Source: Lamellibrachia satsuma
Taxonomy: Eukaryota; Annelida; Polychaeta; Sabellida; Siboglinidae
Direction: 5' to 3'
Assembly: GCA_033239005.1 (NCBI GenBank)
Contig: BSQZ01000005.1
Location: forward strand, 1 to 64,000
DNA: 64,000 nucleotides
Part shown: piece by piece, positions 25,146 through 37,439 of the stretch
How positions within the stretch are numbered: position 1 is the first letter of the stretch
Layout of the letters: each line of letters opens with the position of its first letter
Position numbers and translations under genes: made by a program
The notes under the pieces: model-generated
What the model was told of the DNA's origin: nothing
Database searches by the model: none
What the model saw: the letters and a program-made list of their open reading frames with translations, nothing else

Positions 25146-26144
25146 TAAATGAGTTGGTTCTATTTAGTCAGTTCTGTGTCATGGCATGCAACACCCAGAA
25201 CTGTCATGTTCCTTAGAAAAAAAAGAAGAGTTGTGGTTGGATATGGGTTGTCGGAAGAGTTTAAAGTTAACATCGGTTAGGGGCAAGGAAATGACCCTTT
25301 ACTCTTTATCATGGTGGTGGCACTAATCAGCAGGAAGATCAGCATGAAGGATGTTCTTAGGAAGGGGATGTATGCAAACGATCTGCCCATGATAGCAGAC
25401 AAAAAACAAGAACTACAGGAAGTGTTGGAGGAATGGAAGGGGGTGTTCAAGAAGGAAGGACCGATAATGAGCCGGGAGAAGACAGAAGAGATGTGGGTTT
25501 GACATCAGAGAGAGGACTTGAACATTAGTTTGGATGATAAGGAGTTCAACCAAGTGGATGGCTTTGTGTAACTTGGAGGAATGGTTAATGAGGATGAGCA
25601 TTCAGAGGTGGAAATGAGATGCCGGATACAACAGGGAGCGAATGCTCGGGGAATGGTAGAGGGAGTCATGTTGGACAGAAACATTTTGAAAAAGCTGAAA
25701 AGGAAAGTCCTTAGAGAATGTGTTACACAAGCATGCCTTAATCTGTAACTGGAGAAAGTGGCATTGACAGAACAACAGCAGCTGGAAGGTTGGTTCTGGA
25801 TTTCTCGAATAACACGAACAAAGAGGGTTGACGAAATAAGGATGAACGACCTGAGGAAATATGTGATGCAACAAAACAGTTCAACAGGAAGATTGGTGAG
25901 AAGCAAGGTGAAATGGACAGGCCACATGGTAAGGATGGATGCAGACATACTAGTAAAGAGAGTGGAAGAGAAAGGTGAAAAAACATCAATGATGCAAGAA
26001 AAGGGGAATGAACAGCTAAGATCGAAGGACTGCGTGAGGTGGGATTTGAGAAGATCAGGGGAAGATGAAAGATGGAGAGGGGGCAGCCGTTAGAAAAGTA
26101 TGGAAAGAAAAAACAGAAAGAGTGACTCGACAATATTTTACCAG
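25146..26144 (+). pseudogene. LINE reverse transcriptase remnant, copy 6
   Basis: It has the shared lesions plus a TAA after CLNL at about 25746. The normal terminal TGA after YFT is changed to AGA. It is almost identical to copy 7. Confidence 0.85.
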
Positions 26145-26952
26145 AACCTAACACATGAACATCAGTGAAAAAAGAGGAAAAGCACCGTTAGTTTGGTAAA
26201 AAAAACTTATGTTTAATAAATCCAATAATATGGTCAACATGTTCATAAGCAGTGTATAAATTGCTTAGGAGAAAAAACATTATTTCAATAGAATATTTGC
26301 TAAATATTTACAAAATCAATCTCTCATATGTATCTCTGTTTGAGCAATATGCATTTTACAATATGGTTGTACTCATATAAACGACGTACTCTTCTTGACT
26401 ACAGTATGCTCATAAAAATCAAATATCCTTTGTCAAGAACGATGTAAAGTGAAAGTATAAATAAAAACATTAAACAAATCAATCTGGTTACCAAAACATA
26501 AGCCATTACTACTCAGCGCAAATACTGATTTATTAGAACAACTGTAAAAGTTAGTTTCTCAATCTAATGTGACTTTCTCCCCTCCCCCACAATTTATTAT
26601 TACAGTTTTTGCAATGTCTGTTTCACTCATAATCCAATGAATTTGCAAGAGCACCATGAATGGCCTGCTTCCAAGGCGGTTATGTCTACTTATGACACCA
26701 ACCTGTACCAACACACAAAGTGGGGATAGGCAAACGCGATCCGATTGAAGTGAACCTTGATATTGTTCATTCTCGGTCCACCAAAATTGTTCCTGGCTGC
26801 CGCAGCACCTGTGAAAAGACCTAAAGTAAAGGCATGTTTATGTTTACACAGCACTGTATCCACTACTTGGGATTGTTCAACGTGCTTAACAGTTCACTCC
26901 CTGGCTGACCTGTTTATTCCAACACCTTTTGTACTTATATGGGAGTCTGACT

Positions 26953-27953
26953 TTGTAATTAGTTGGTTGTATTTATTCAGTTTTGTGTCATGGCGTGCAA
27001 CACCCAGAACTGTCATGTTCCTGAGCACAAAAAGAAGAGTTATGGTTGGATATGGGTTGTCGGAAGAGTTTAAAGTTAACATCGGTTAGGGGCAAGGAAA
27101 TGACCCTTTACTCTTTATCATGGTGGTGGCACTAATCAGCAGGAAGATCAGCATGAAGGATGTTCTTAGGAAGGGGATGTATGCAAACGATCTGCCCATG
27201 ATAGCAGACAAAAAACAAGAACTACAGGAAGTGTTGGAGGAATGGAAGGGGGTGTTCAAGAAGGAAGGACCGATAATGAGCCGGGAGAAGACAGAAGAGA
27301 TGTGGGTTTGACATCAGAGAGAGGACTTGAACATTAGTTTGGATGATAAGGAGTTCAACCAAGTGGATGGCTTTGTGTAACTTGGAGGAATGGTTAATGA
27401 GGATGAGCATTCAGAGGTGGAAATGAGATGCCGGATACAACAGGGAGCGAATGCTCGGGGAATGGTAGAGGGAGTCATGTTGGACAGAAACATTTTGAAA
27501 AAGTTGAAAAGGAAAGTCCTTAGAGAATGTGTTACACAAGCATGCCTTAATCTGTAACTGGAGAAAGTGGCATTGACAGAACAACAGCAGCTGGAAGGTT
27601 GGTTCTGGATTTCTCGAATAACACGAACAAAGAGGGTTGACGAAATAAGGATGAACGACCTGAGGAAATATGTGATGCAACAAAACAGTTCAACAGGAAG
27701 ATTGGTGAGAAGCAAGGTGAAATGGACAGGCCACATGGTAAGGATGGATGCAGATATACTAGTAAAGAGAGTGGAAGAGAAAGATGAAAAAACATCAATG
27801 ATGCAAGAAAAGGGGAATGAACAGCTAAGATCGAAGGACTGCGTGAGGTGGGATTTGAGAAGATCAGGGGAAGATGAAAGATGGAGAGGGGGCAGCCGTT
27901 AGAAAAGTATGGAAAGAAAAAACAGAAAGAGTGACTCGACAATATTTTACCAG
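26953..27953 (+). pseudogene. LINE reverse transcriptase remnant, copy 7
   Basis: This is the near twin of copy 6 (same NDLPMIAD, same TAA, same terminal AGA), with only a few differences. Confidence 0.85.
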
Positions 27954-28762
27954 AACCTAACAAATGAACAACAGTGAAAAAAGAGGAAAAGCACCGTTAG
28001 TTTGGTAAAAAAAAATTATGTTTAATAAATCCAATAATATTGTCAACATGTTCATAAGCAGTGTATAAATTACTTAGGAGAAAAAACATTATTTCAATAG
28101 AATATTTGCTAAATATTTACAAAATCAATCTCTCATATGTATCTCTGTTTGAGCAATATGCATTTTACAATATGGTTGTACTCATATAAACGACGTACTC
28201 TTCTTGACTACAGTATGCTCATAAAATTCAAATATCCTTTGTCAAGAACGATGTAAAGTGAAAGTATAAATAAAAACATTAAACAAATCAATCTGGTTAC
28301 CAAAACATAAGCCATTACTACTCAGCGCAAATACTGATTTATTAAAACAACTGTAAAAGTTAGTTTCTCAATCTAATGTGACTTTCTCCCCTCCCCCACA
28401 ATTTATTATTACAGTTTTTGCAATGTCTGTTTCACTCATAATCCAATGAATTTGAAGAAGCACCATGAATGGCCTGCTTCCAAGGCGGTTATGTCTACTT
28501 ATGACACCAACCTGTACCAACACACAAAGTGGGGATAGGCAAACGCGATCCGATTGAAGTGAACCTTGATATTGTTCATTCTCGGTCCACCAAAATTGTT
28601 CCTGGCTGCCGCAGCACCTGTAAAAAGACCTAAAGTAAAGGCATGTTTATGTTTACACAGCACTGTATCCACTACTTGGGATTGTTCAACGTGCTTAACA
28701 GTTCACTCCCTTGCTGACCTGTTCATTCCAACACCTTTTGTACTTATCTGGGAGTCTGACTT

Positions 28763-29785
28763 TAAATGAGTTGGTTGTATTTAGTCAGTTCTGTGTCATG
28801 GCGTGCAACACCCAGAACTGTCATGTTCTTGAGAACAAAAAGAAGAGTTGTGGTTGGATATGGGTTGTCGGAAGAGTTCAAAGTTAACATCGGTTAGAGG
28901 CAAGGAAATGACAGTTTACTCTTTATCATGGTGGTGGCACTAATCAGCAGGAAGATCAGCATGAAGGATGTTCTCAGGAAGGGGATGTATGCAAACGATC
29001 TGGCCATGATAGCAGACAAAAAACAAGAACTACAGGAAGTGTTGGAGCAATGGAAGGGTGTGTTCAAGAGGAAGGTCCGATAATGAGCCAGGAGAAGACA
29101 GAAGAGATGTGGGTTTGACATCAGATAGAGGACTTGAACATTAGTTTGTATGATAAGGAGTTCAACCAAGTGGATGGCTTTGTGTAACTTGGAGGAATGG
29201 TTAATGAGGATGAGCATTCAGAGGTAGAAATGCGATGCCGGATACAACAGGGAGCGAATACTTGGGGAAAGGTAGAGGGAGTCATGTTGGACAAAAACAT
29301 TTTGAAAAAGATGAAAAGGAAAGTCCTGAGAGCTTGTATTACACAAGCATGCCTTAATCTGTATCTGGTGACATTGGCGTTGACAGAACAACAACAGCAA
29401 CTGCATGGTTGGTTTTGGTTTGTCGAATAACACGAACAAAGAGGTTTGACGAAAGAAGGATGAACGACCTGAGGAAATATGTGATGCAACAAAACGGTTC
29501 AACAGGAAGATTGGTGAGAAGCAAGGTGAAATGGGTAGGCCACATGGTAAGGATGGATGCAGACATACTAGTAAAGAGAGTGGAAGAGAAAGGTGAAAAA
29601 ACATCAAGGATGCAAGAAAAGGGGAACGAACAGCTAAGATCGAAGGACTGCGTGCGGTGGGATATGAGAAGATCGGGGGAAGATGAAAGATGGTGAGGGG
29701 GAAGATGAAAGATGGAGAGGGGGCAGCCGATAGAAAAGTATGGAAAGAAAAAACAGAAAGAGTGACTCGACAATATTTTACCTGA
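28763..29785 (+). pseudogene. LINE reverse transcriptase remnant, copy 8
   Basis: This copy is closest to copy 3 of unit 1. It has a private 1-base deletion near 29068 (AAGAGGAAGG for AAGAAGGAAGG). Confidence 0.85.
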
Positions 29786-30591
29786 ACCTAACCAATGAAC
29801 ATCAGTGAAAAAAGAGGAGAAGCACCTTTAGTTTGGTAAAACAAAGTTATGTTTAATAAATCCAATAATATGGTGAACATTTTTATAAGCAGTGTATAAA
29901 TTGCTTATGAGAAAAAACATTATTTAAATATAATATTTGCTAAATATTTACAAAATCAATCTCTCATATGTATCTCTGTTTGAGCAATATGCATTTTACC
30001 CTATGGTTGTACTTATATAAACGACGTACTTTTCTTGACTACAGCATGCTCATAAAAATCAAATATCCTTTGTCAAGAACGATGTAAAGTGAAAGTATAA
30101 ATAAAAACATTAAACAAATCAATCTGGTTACCAAAACATAAGCCATTACTACTCAGCGCAAATACTGATTTATTAGAACAACTGTAAAAGTTAGTTTCTC
30201 AATCTAATGTGACTTTCTCCCCTCCCCCACAATTTATTATTACAGTTTTTGTAATGTCTGTTTCACTCATAATCCAATGAATTTGCAAGAGCACCATGAA
30301 TGGCCTGCTTCCAAGGCGGTTATGTCTACTTATGACACCAACCTGTACCAACACACAAAGTGGGGATAGGCAAACGCGATCCGATTGAAGTGAACCTTGA
30401 TATTGTTCATTCTTGGTCCACCAAAATTGTTCCTGGCTGCCGCAGCACCTGTAAAAAGACCTAAAGTAAAGGCATGTTTATGTTTACACAGCACTGTATC
30501 CACTACTTGGGATTGTTCAACGTGCTTAACAGTTCACTCTCTGGCTGACCTGTTCATTCCAACACATTTTGTACTTATCTTGGAGTCTGAC

Positions 30592-31592
30592 TTTAAATGA
30601 GTTGGTTGTATTTAGTCAGTTCTGTGTCATGGCGTGCAACACCCAGAACTGTCATGTTCCTGAGAACAAAAAGAAGAGTTGTGGTTGGATATGGGTTGTC
30701 GGAAGAGTTTAAAGTTAACATCGGTTAGAGGAAAGGAAATGACCCTTTACCCTGTATCATGGTGGTGGCACTAATCAGAAGGAAGATCAGCATGAAGGAT
30801 GATCTCAGGAAGGGGATGTATGCAAACGATCTGGCCATGATAGCAGACAAAAACAAGAACTACAGGAAGTGTTGGAGGAATGGAAGGGGGTGTTCAAGAA
30901 GCACGGACCGATAATGAGCCGGGAGAAGACAGAAGAGATGTGGGTTTTACATCAGAGAGAGGACTTGAACATTAGTTTGGATGATAAGGAGTTCAACCAA
31001 GTGGATGGCTTTGTGTAACTTGGAGGAATGGTTAATGAGGATGAGCATTCAGAGGTAGAAATGCGATGTCGGATACAACAGGGAGCGAATGCTCGGGGAA
31101 AGGTAGAGGGAGTCATGTTGGACAGAAACATTTTGAAAAAGCTGAAAAGGAAAGTCCTTAGAGCATGTGTTACACAAGCATGCCTTAATCTGTAACTGGA
31201 GACAGTGGCGTTGACAGAACAACAGCAGCTGCAAGGTTGGTTCTGGTTTTGTCGAATAACACGAACAAAGAGGGTTGACGTAAGAAGGATGAACGACCTG
31301 AGGAAATATGTGATGCAACAAAACAGTTCAACAGAAAGATTGGTGAGAAGCAAAGTGAAATGGGCAGGCCACGTTGTAAGGATGGATACAGACATACTAG
31401 TAAAGAGAGTGGAAGAGAAAGGTGAAAAAACATCAAGGATGCAAGAAAAGGGGAACGAACAGCTAAGATCGAAGGACTGCGTGCGGTGGGATATGAGAAG
31501 ATCGGGGGAAGATGAAAGATGGAGAGGGGGCAGCCGATAGAAAAGTATGGAAAGAAAAAACAGAAAGAGTGACTCGACAATATTTTACCTGA
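30592..31592 (+). pseudogene. LINE reverse transcriptase remnant, copy 9
   Basis: This is the only copy in which the shared TGA after EEMWV reads TTA (about 30947). It still carries the TAG and TAA stops and a lost A in the lysine run near 30850, so it remains dead. Confidence 0.85.
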
Positions 31593-32071
31593 ACCTAACC
31601 CATGAACATTAGTGAAAAGAGGAAAAGCACCGTTAGTTTGGTAAAAAAAAATTATGTTTAATAAATCCAATAATATGGTCAACATTTTCATAAGCACTGT
31701 ATAAATTGCTTATGAGAAAAAACATTATTTCAATAGAATATTTTCTAAATATTTACGAAATCAATCTCTCATATGTATCTCTGTTTGAGCAATATGCATT
31801 TTACCATATGGTTGTACTCATATAAACGACGTACTCTTCTTGACTAAAGTATACTCATAAAAATCAAATATTCGTTGACAAGAAGGATGTACAGTGAAAG
31901 TATTAATAAAAACATTAAACAAATCAATCTGGTTACCAAAACATAAGCCATTACTACTCAGGGCAAATACTGATTTATTAGAACAACTGTGTGCTCACTG
32001 TAAATACATCACGCCGCTAACTTTGTCTATTGCCAGGGCGGTTTCGCGATAATCTCGCGCTAAGTTTGCAG

Positions 32072-32361
32072 TCAACTGTTGAAACACGTCGAAGACGAGT
32101 GGGGATTGCGTCTCTACGTCGGTGATCGCGACGACGTCGGCGCCTCGAAAATAGGAGGCTTCAACAACGGCGACAATGTGGTCGTATGTTTGATGCGACA
32201 GTTCATCGACGACAGGAGAACTCATGACGACGGCGCTCGGCAGCATCAAACCGCTGCCCAAATACATATTTGTCTTGCTCGACGTCACCCAATCTTCATC
32301 CATTCGCCCACGTCTACAGCAACTGCTCTTACAAGACTCTGCCTCCATCCAGGTCAAGTGA
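32072..32361 (+). pseudogene. TIR-domain exon with frameshift (unit 3)
   Basis: The exon is identical in layout to the other two. However, GACAGCGAACTC is replaced by GACAGGAGAACTC near 32215, adding one base and destroying the frame after FIDD. The downstream TIR strands are still present in another frame. The poly(A) signal at 32590 is intact. This copy cannot make a full TIR domain unless the base is an assembly error. Confidence 0.68.
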
Positions 32362-32589
32362 AGCACTGATGCACGACTCCGACGTCTCTTTGATGCGATA
32401 CCAATGCTAGTTTCGTTCCAGGACACACGTTAGATGATGTAAACATTATAGCAAACAATCAATCATCTTTGATATAGTATTCAACGCTCCCCATCAAAGA
32501 CACCGCGTGCGACACAAGTGTTGACTTTGTACCAGGATACACGTGTGTAACAAACACTGATACGCAGACACGCTTCCCTGCCGACGTTT

Positions 32590-32595
32590 AATAAA
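32590..32595 (+). terminator. Poly(A) signal AATAAA (unit 3 TIR copy)
   Basis: This is the conserved position of the signal seen in units 1 and 2. Confidence 0.45.
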
Positions 32596-32773
32596 AGCCA
32601 CATGCCGTGACATGAGCTGGTATGCGCATTGAGCTATAGAGGCCTATGTTGCAACATTTGTTTTGCGCGGTTTAGTATTTTACTTTTCGTACTAGTGTTA
32701 GCAGTAAGATGCGCGCATGAGTAAGCTACAGCGTGGTGCGAACCATGGCCATATTAAATATTGCTAAACACTT

Positions 32774-32806
32774 GTACATGTCTGCATTAACAATGCAGAC
32801 ATGTAC
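32774..32806. repeat. Perfect 15-bp hairpin, loop AAC
   Basis: GTACATGTCTGCATT, then AAC, then its exact reverse complement. Units 1 and 2 have only the left arm, followed by about 45 different bases. The right arm in unit 3 therefore replaced deleted sequence and looks copied from the left arm in inverted orientation. Confidence 0.8.
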
Positions 32807-34348
32807 GCTTCTTCTCTGACCCTTCTCCTTCTCTCCCATCGAATGGGTTGTGACAACGTTCCAGATAGAACGTCAGGCTCCCAGTCGTGAAAACCCTAGC
32901 TTGAACCGTCTTGCTGCTGTTTCGAAGCTTTGGCAATTTGTTTCACCGAACGTTGCCACAGCTCATTCGTTTGTATGAATGAGTATCTGGCTATATGCAG
33001 TGGTGATTATACGTACGAATGGTCTTCGAGCAGTAACAGCAGCATGACTCAGTGCTTCCCCGAGAAGTCGAGATGGAGTTGGAATGAACAGGTGTGCTAG
33101 GGGTGAAGTGTAAAACACTTTGAACACTGAACGTACACTAACTGATGCGTACTATTATTTTTTTGTGTAACCATGTTGAGAAAATTGCTGTAAACAGAAC
33201 GATTACGTATCCTCAATAGAACAACACGCATGTGTCGATACAATTAGGATACCAGAATAATTGCGACATAGAAATTGCGCTTCTAAGTGAGGATTACAAA
33301 ATCATTCAGGGCGTTGACAGGTGTCAAGGCGTGGTGCTGCAATAGATTATGTTATGCAAACAGGACAACGCCGTCCGAGCGCATGGACAATGCGTGTCGT
33401 AGTTCGTTGATTACTTCCGCAGCACAGACAACTGACCACAATGGTTCATTCCTGTTTACCAGCCAGCATGCGGGGAGTTCTTGCATTTAGCGTGTCTTAT
33501 ATAGCAATCCATGCGAAGTTGGTGATTCTTCTTCCAAAAATTGGTATACGGTGTACGGCCTACCATGACCGAAGAATGATCAATTGGAGAAATATGGAGG
33601 AGTGTGCAAGATAGCATTTCGTGAGCTACATCCGTGTTGGAGTGCATGTTATCTGCTTCAACATACGTTGTATATCAATAGCACACGCTGCGTGCTTCCT
33701 GTGGTGTTCTCTGTAAAAGCTTATCTCATCTAGATAGGTAGAAATGCATTGCGTTGACAGCCAGTCGGACGAAATTGGTGAAGAAAGAGATGATTCGAGA
33801 CAGCTACTAACAAAAGGAGCATTATAAACAGGGACTTTGTGACCTACCAGAATGCGGAAGGTTTGTGTATAAACATTGTTTGGCTTTGTAGATAAATAAT
33901 ATCTATACTACGGAGTACACATATTTGATATGGTTTTAATTCTGATACATATTTTATTCATTCTACAAACGATTGATCATTTCATATGGAGTTTTGATTA
34001 ATGTATTGGGACAGATTACTTATTAGTGACAACTATGTTTTTCTGCTTCTGATGCAACTCATGACTGTGTATTAGTCGCACGAAAATTTGGCTAGACTGT
34101 TGCTGGCAAGGAGACGAGACACTTTCTATGCGTTTTGGCTTATTGATGGCTAACGTAACAGCTAAAAAAGTAACGGCGGTAGGAATTGCTAGATGCATAG
34201 ATAATAAACAGACATACCAGTTATCACAACTGTTCGATGATACTATTGCCAATATAATAAACCTTTTCCACTTGGAGTGTGTTGTATTCCTAAGACAGGG
34301 TTTTGTAGGGTTGTTGATATCAATTACACGGCCAACGTTCTAGTAGAC

Positions 34349-34383
34349 GCCATCTTAGAGTGATAACTTCCGGCGCATGCGCA
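34349..34383 (-). promoter_or_regulatory. YY1-ETS-NRF1 promoter-like cluster (unit 3)
   Basis: The YY1 and NRF1 motifs are intact. The ETS site is changed from CACTTCCGG to AACTTCCGG, which keeps the GGAA core. Confidence 0.52.
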
Positions 34384-35184
34384 TAATGTCACCACTAGAT
34401 CTGCATAATTCAATATCAATAACATAAACTAGTAATATTATTTATGCATGTTATACACTTTGCAGCATTACAACATGAACTATGCCATATAAGAAACATT
34501 CTAATTAAATAACTTGTTTAATTAGTAGTTGTTATATCAGTTAAATGTAAAGTTAACCTGTTTCAAGAGTTCACACCACAAATTCAGTTAAATAGGTTTA
34601 CCTACTATATAAACGGGTTGTCGTGTTGTCATAGGAGGTTACAAGCTCGACATATAGGGATTGTCAGTAGTTTGGCTGGAGAACTACAGGAAGGTCTGGG
34701 GGCCGACAAATCTCTCCCCTGAGAGCTGCTCGATATGTAACCATAAGAGACCCGGTGACTGTGGATTGGTCTCTCCAGCGACCGATAGGAGGTGCAACCA
34801 AATAGCAGATAATGCTAAGTGTCACTCACGTCATTGGACTCTTATTTTTTAAACAAAAGTACATCGATCATTTCAGATTCAGGTTATTATTCTCGATTCG
34901 CATTAGTTGGTCAATCGGCATCAGTTTTATTGTCATCGTAGCAAACGTCTGTCAATCCGTAATCAATTACATGTCAATTATTACGTTGATGTCCTTCCTT
35001 GCATTTTAGTAAATCAATGCTTTCATTATATCACTCTACGTCACTCCCTAAACAAAAAGGCTATATAATATTAGTGTTTTATGGCACTCCAGCAAACATG
35101 CAAATTTTTTCTCATCGAAGAACAGCCAGGCGACACTGTTAAGCTAATGCTTTCCACACGTTTTGATTTTACTGTGCATCTCTA

Positions 35185-35680
35185 CATGCAATCTAAAGTC
35201 TGAAACATGAGGAAACGTCTTGCAACATATTGTGCGCACCTAATCGATTCAAATAGACATGCAAAATTTACCCCACCAATAATAACTAACTCGGATTTAC
35301 TTGCATTTAACTTTAATGTGGTCTCTGTCATCAAATGGAAGATTTTGTGGAGACAATCCCTGAGCTAGTTTTGGAAGTGATTTGTATCTCATGTAGCCAA
35401 AATAGCATAGGTCTGTGATTTATTAGCATACACTTGGTGATCCAAGTTGTGACGTTGGATAACTGAGCCAAGTAGAGTAGCGTAGAGAATGAAACACCCA
35501 GAGGAACATTACGTGAAGTAGGGAGCGTAGCTGAGAAACAATTCGCTATCTTCATTATTTTGCATCTATCAGTTAAATATTATGAGAACCAGCTCTGTTC
35601 CAGATATGCCACACCACATTGACACACTTTTAATAAGTTGTCCTGTGACCAATGGTATCAAATGCGGCAGACAGCTTCAG
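35185..35680 (-). pseudogene. Decayed L2/CR1-type LINE remnant (unit 3/4 boundary)
   Basis: This is the same remnant as at 22610-23105, with a few private substitutions; the VPQG motif reads VPLG here. It is not functional. Confidence 0.6.
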
Positions 35681-36669
35681 CAAGAAAATGGTCTCCTTCC
35701 ATACACTTCCTGGACCCACTACCCAGTGTGTAGATCCGCTCAAGTCTGGTCAATAACAGTTTTAACACCTACACATGGTTCACTGAATGGTATTAATTCA
35801 GTCAACACTTGATCATTTGCTGTGTCGCCAGAACAGTCTGCATTGATTGTCCTTAAACACTTCCAGGAGAAACCATATGGCAATATCTTCATTATGTTGG
35901 ACAGTCGACTGCAACGGTATTTTTTTGATAATACAATACGTTATAACATTTATATAAATTAAATTTGACAAAGGTAATAATAAATACATTTGTATGTGGG
36001 CGTTTTCACGTACAGGGTACACTTTTTCCAAAATTAACTTTCCCGCATAGTATTGAAATAATTAATGGTGTAATATTAATTCAGTCTAAATATATATTCC
36101 TTGCTCACTTACCATATGCTTCTGCGAAAATCTCAGCTGATTGATGCACAACAAACAACTCACTTCTTCGTGGTGACGTACTACTCACGAGAGATGGAGT
36201 AAAGAGCTGACCCATTGTGTCTGCAATGATATTAACAGATGTCGTCATTTCATCATCCCAAAAGCCAATCAATGAATGGGTCAAATTTTCTACAGTTTCT
36301 TTTAATGCAGGCCATATGAATATGTTACACATTTTTTTTTACAAATATCTTGTTACACATAGCTGTAAGAAAACCTGTCTACTTAAATGCTTCCTTTTCT
36401 GTCTGAATCAACCAATGGTTCCATTCCAAAAATATATATAATTCGACCAAACATTACATCTATATTACACATCTGTTGAATACTAGTGGAATGATAGGAT
36501 GAACATTTGAAGCAGTGTGCCGACGACCATAAAAGGATCAACATTTGCAGCAGTAAAAATACCCCAAAAAGCCATCTTGGTGCCCCCTGGGCAAGACAGC
36601 TACCCATATACCTGGGGCAGTTCACTCTACATCTCCTTCCCGCGTGTTTTTAATGCAAGAGCAAGAGAA

Positions 36670-37125
36670 CTCTTTACACTTCTGGTAAGCTGTAATGTCC
36701 GTGAAAGACTAACCGGGTTGCGAGTGCAAAAATCACTTTACACTACAAGTCAGCTGTTATATCTGTATAGAGACTCACTGGTATGTGAGTGCAATAATTA
36801 TTTGACACTTTGAGTCAGTTGTATGGCCTATATAAAGACTCACTGGTATGTCAGCGGAAGAATAATTTTTCAATTCGAGTCAGCTGTAATGTCGGAATAA
36901 AGACTGACTGGGCTGTGAGTACAACAATCACTTGACACTTCAACTAAGCTGTAATCTCTGTGAAAAGACTGACTTGGCTGTGAGTACAACAATCACTTTA
37001 CACTTCAAGTAAGCTGTAATATCTGTGTAAAGACTGACTGGGCTGTGAGTACAACAATCAATTCTCACTTCAAGTAAGCTGTAATGTCTGCGTAAAGACT
37101 GACTTGGCTGTGAGTGCAATAATCA
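36670..37125. repeat. 64-bp minisatellite, expanded (unit 4)
   Basis: This is the same block with one more copy than unit 1, showing that it changes length between units. Confidence 0.7.
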
Positions 37126-37144
37126 GCATGAGCCAAGAACTTAC

Positions 37145-37317
37145 GCTGCCGATGTTCTCATCCTTGTGTGATTTGTCCCAGGTGACACCGACGCCGTCCT
37201 GTCGTGACGTCTTTACTGCTGGTACGTCAATTGTTGTGTAATCGAATGGCTCTGTGTCATCCACTGATGTAGTCATGTTGTGTACTGACTTTTGTGACTG
37301 AGGTTTGATGGTGGCAC
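37145..37317 (-). pseudogene. Single exon of the unidentified gene left in unit 4
   Basis: The exon equivalent to 1747-1919 is intact with its TTCCAG acceptor and GTAAGT donor. The upstream exons are missing because unit 4 jumps at about 37411 into the LINE part of the sub-repeat. The exon carries a few private changes (ENIGS for ENIDS). Confidence 0.5.
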
Positions 37318-37439
37318 CTGGAATGATGACATCAAATCTATACAGGCAATACATATCAGTCAGTGTTGTAGTTTGATCATTATAATAGTTTACAGAAATT
37401 ACAAAATAACTTATCTGGGAGTCTGACTTATCTGGGAGT

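Larger units (their letters stand above)
24527..31990. repeat. Nested tandem array of 1.81-1.83-kb sub-repeat, four copies plus a partial (unit 3)
   Basis: Landmarks are at 25311, 27120, 28928 and 30759 (spacings 1809, 1808 and 1831). The first two copies share private changes (NDLPMIAD, a TAA after CLNL), so they look like a recent duplication of about 1.81 kb. The block starts with a partial repeat at the 24526 deletion junction and ends at the TIR segment. Confidence 0.92.
22763..35335. repeat. Tandem array unit 3 (12.6 kb)
   Basis: This third direct copy has four full 1.8-kb sub-repeats (24527-31990). A deletion fused at about 24526 removes the part matching 1766-3944 of unit 1 and most of its first sub-repeat. 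Most of one exon and three further exons of the minus-strand gene are lost with it. Its TIR exon has a 1-base insertion near 32215, and a small fold-back rearrangement lies at 32774-32806. Confidence 0.92.
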
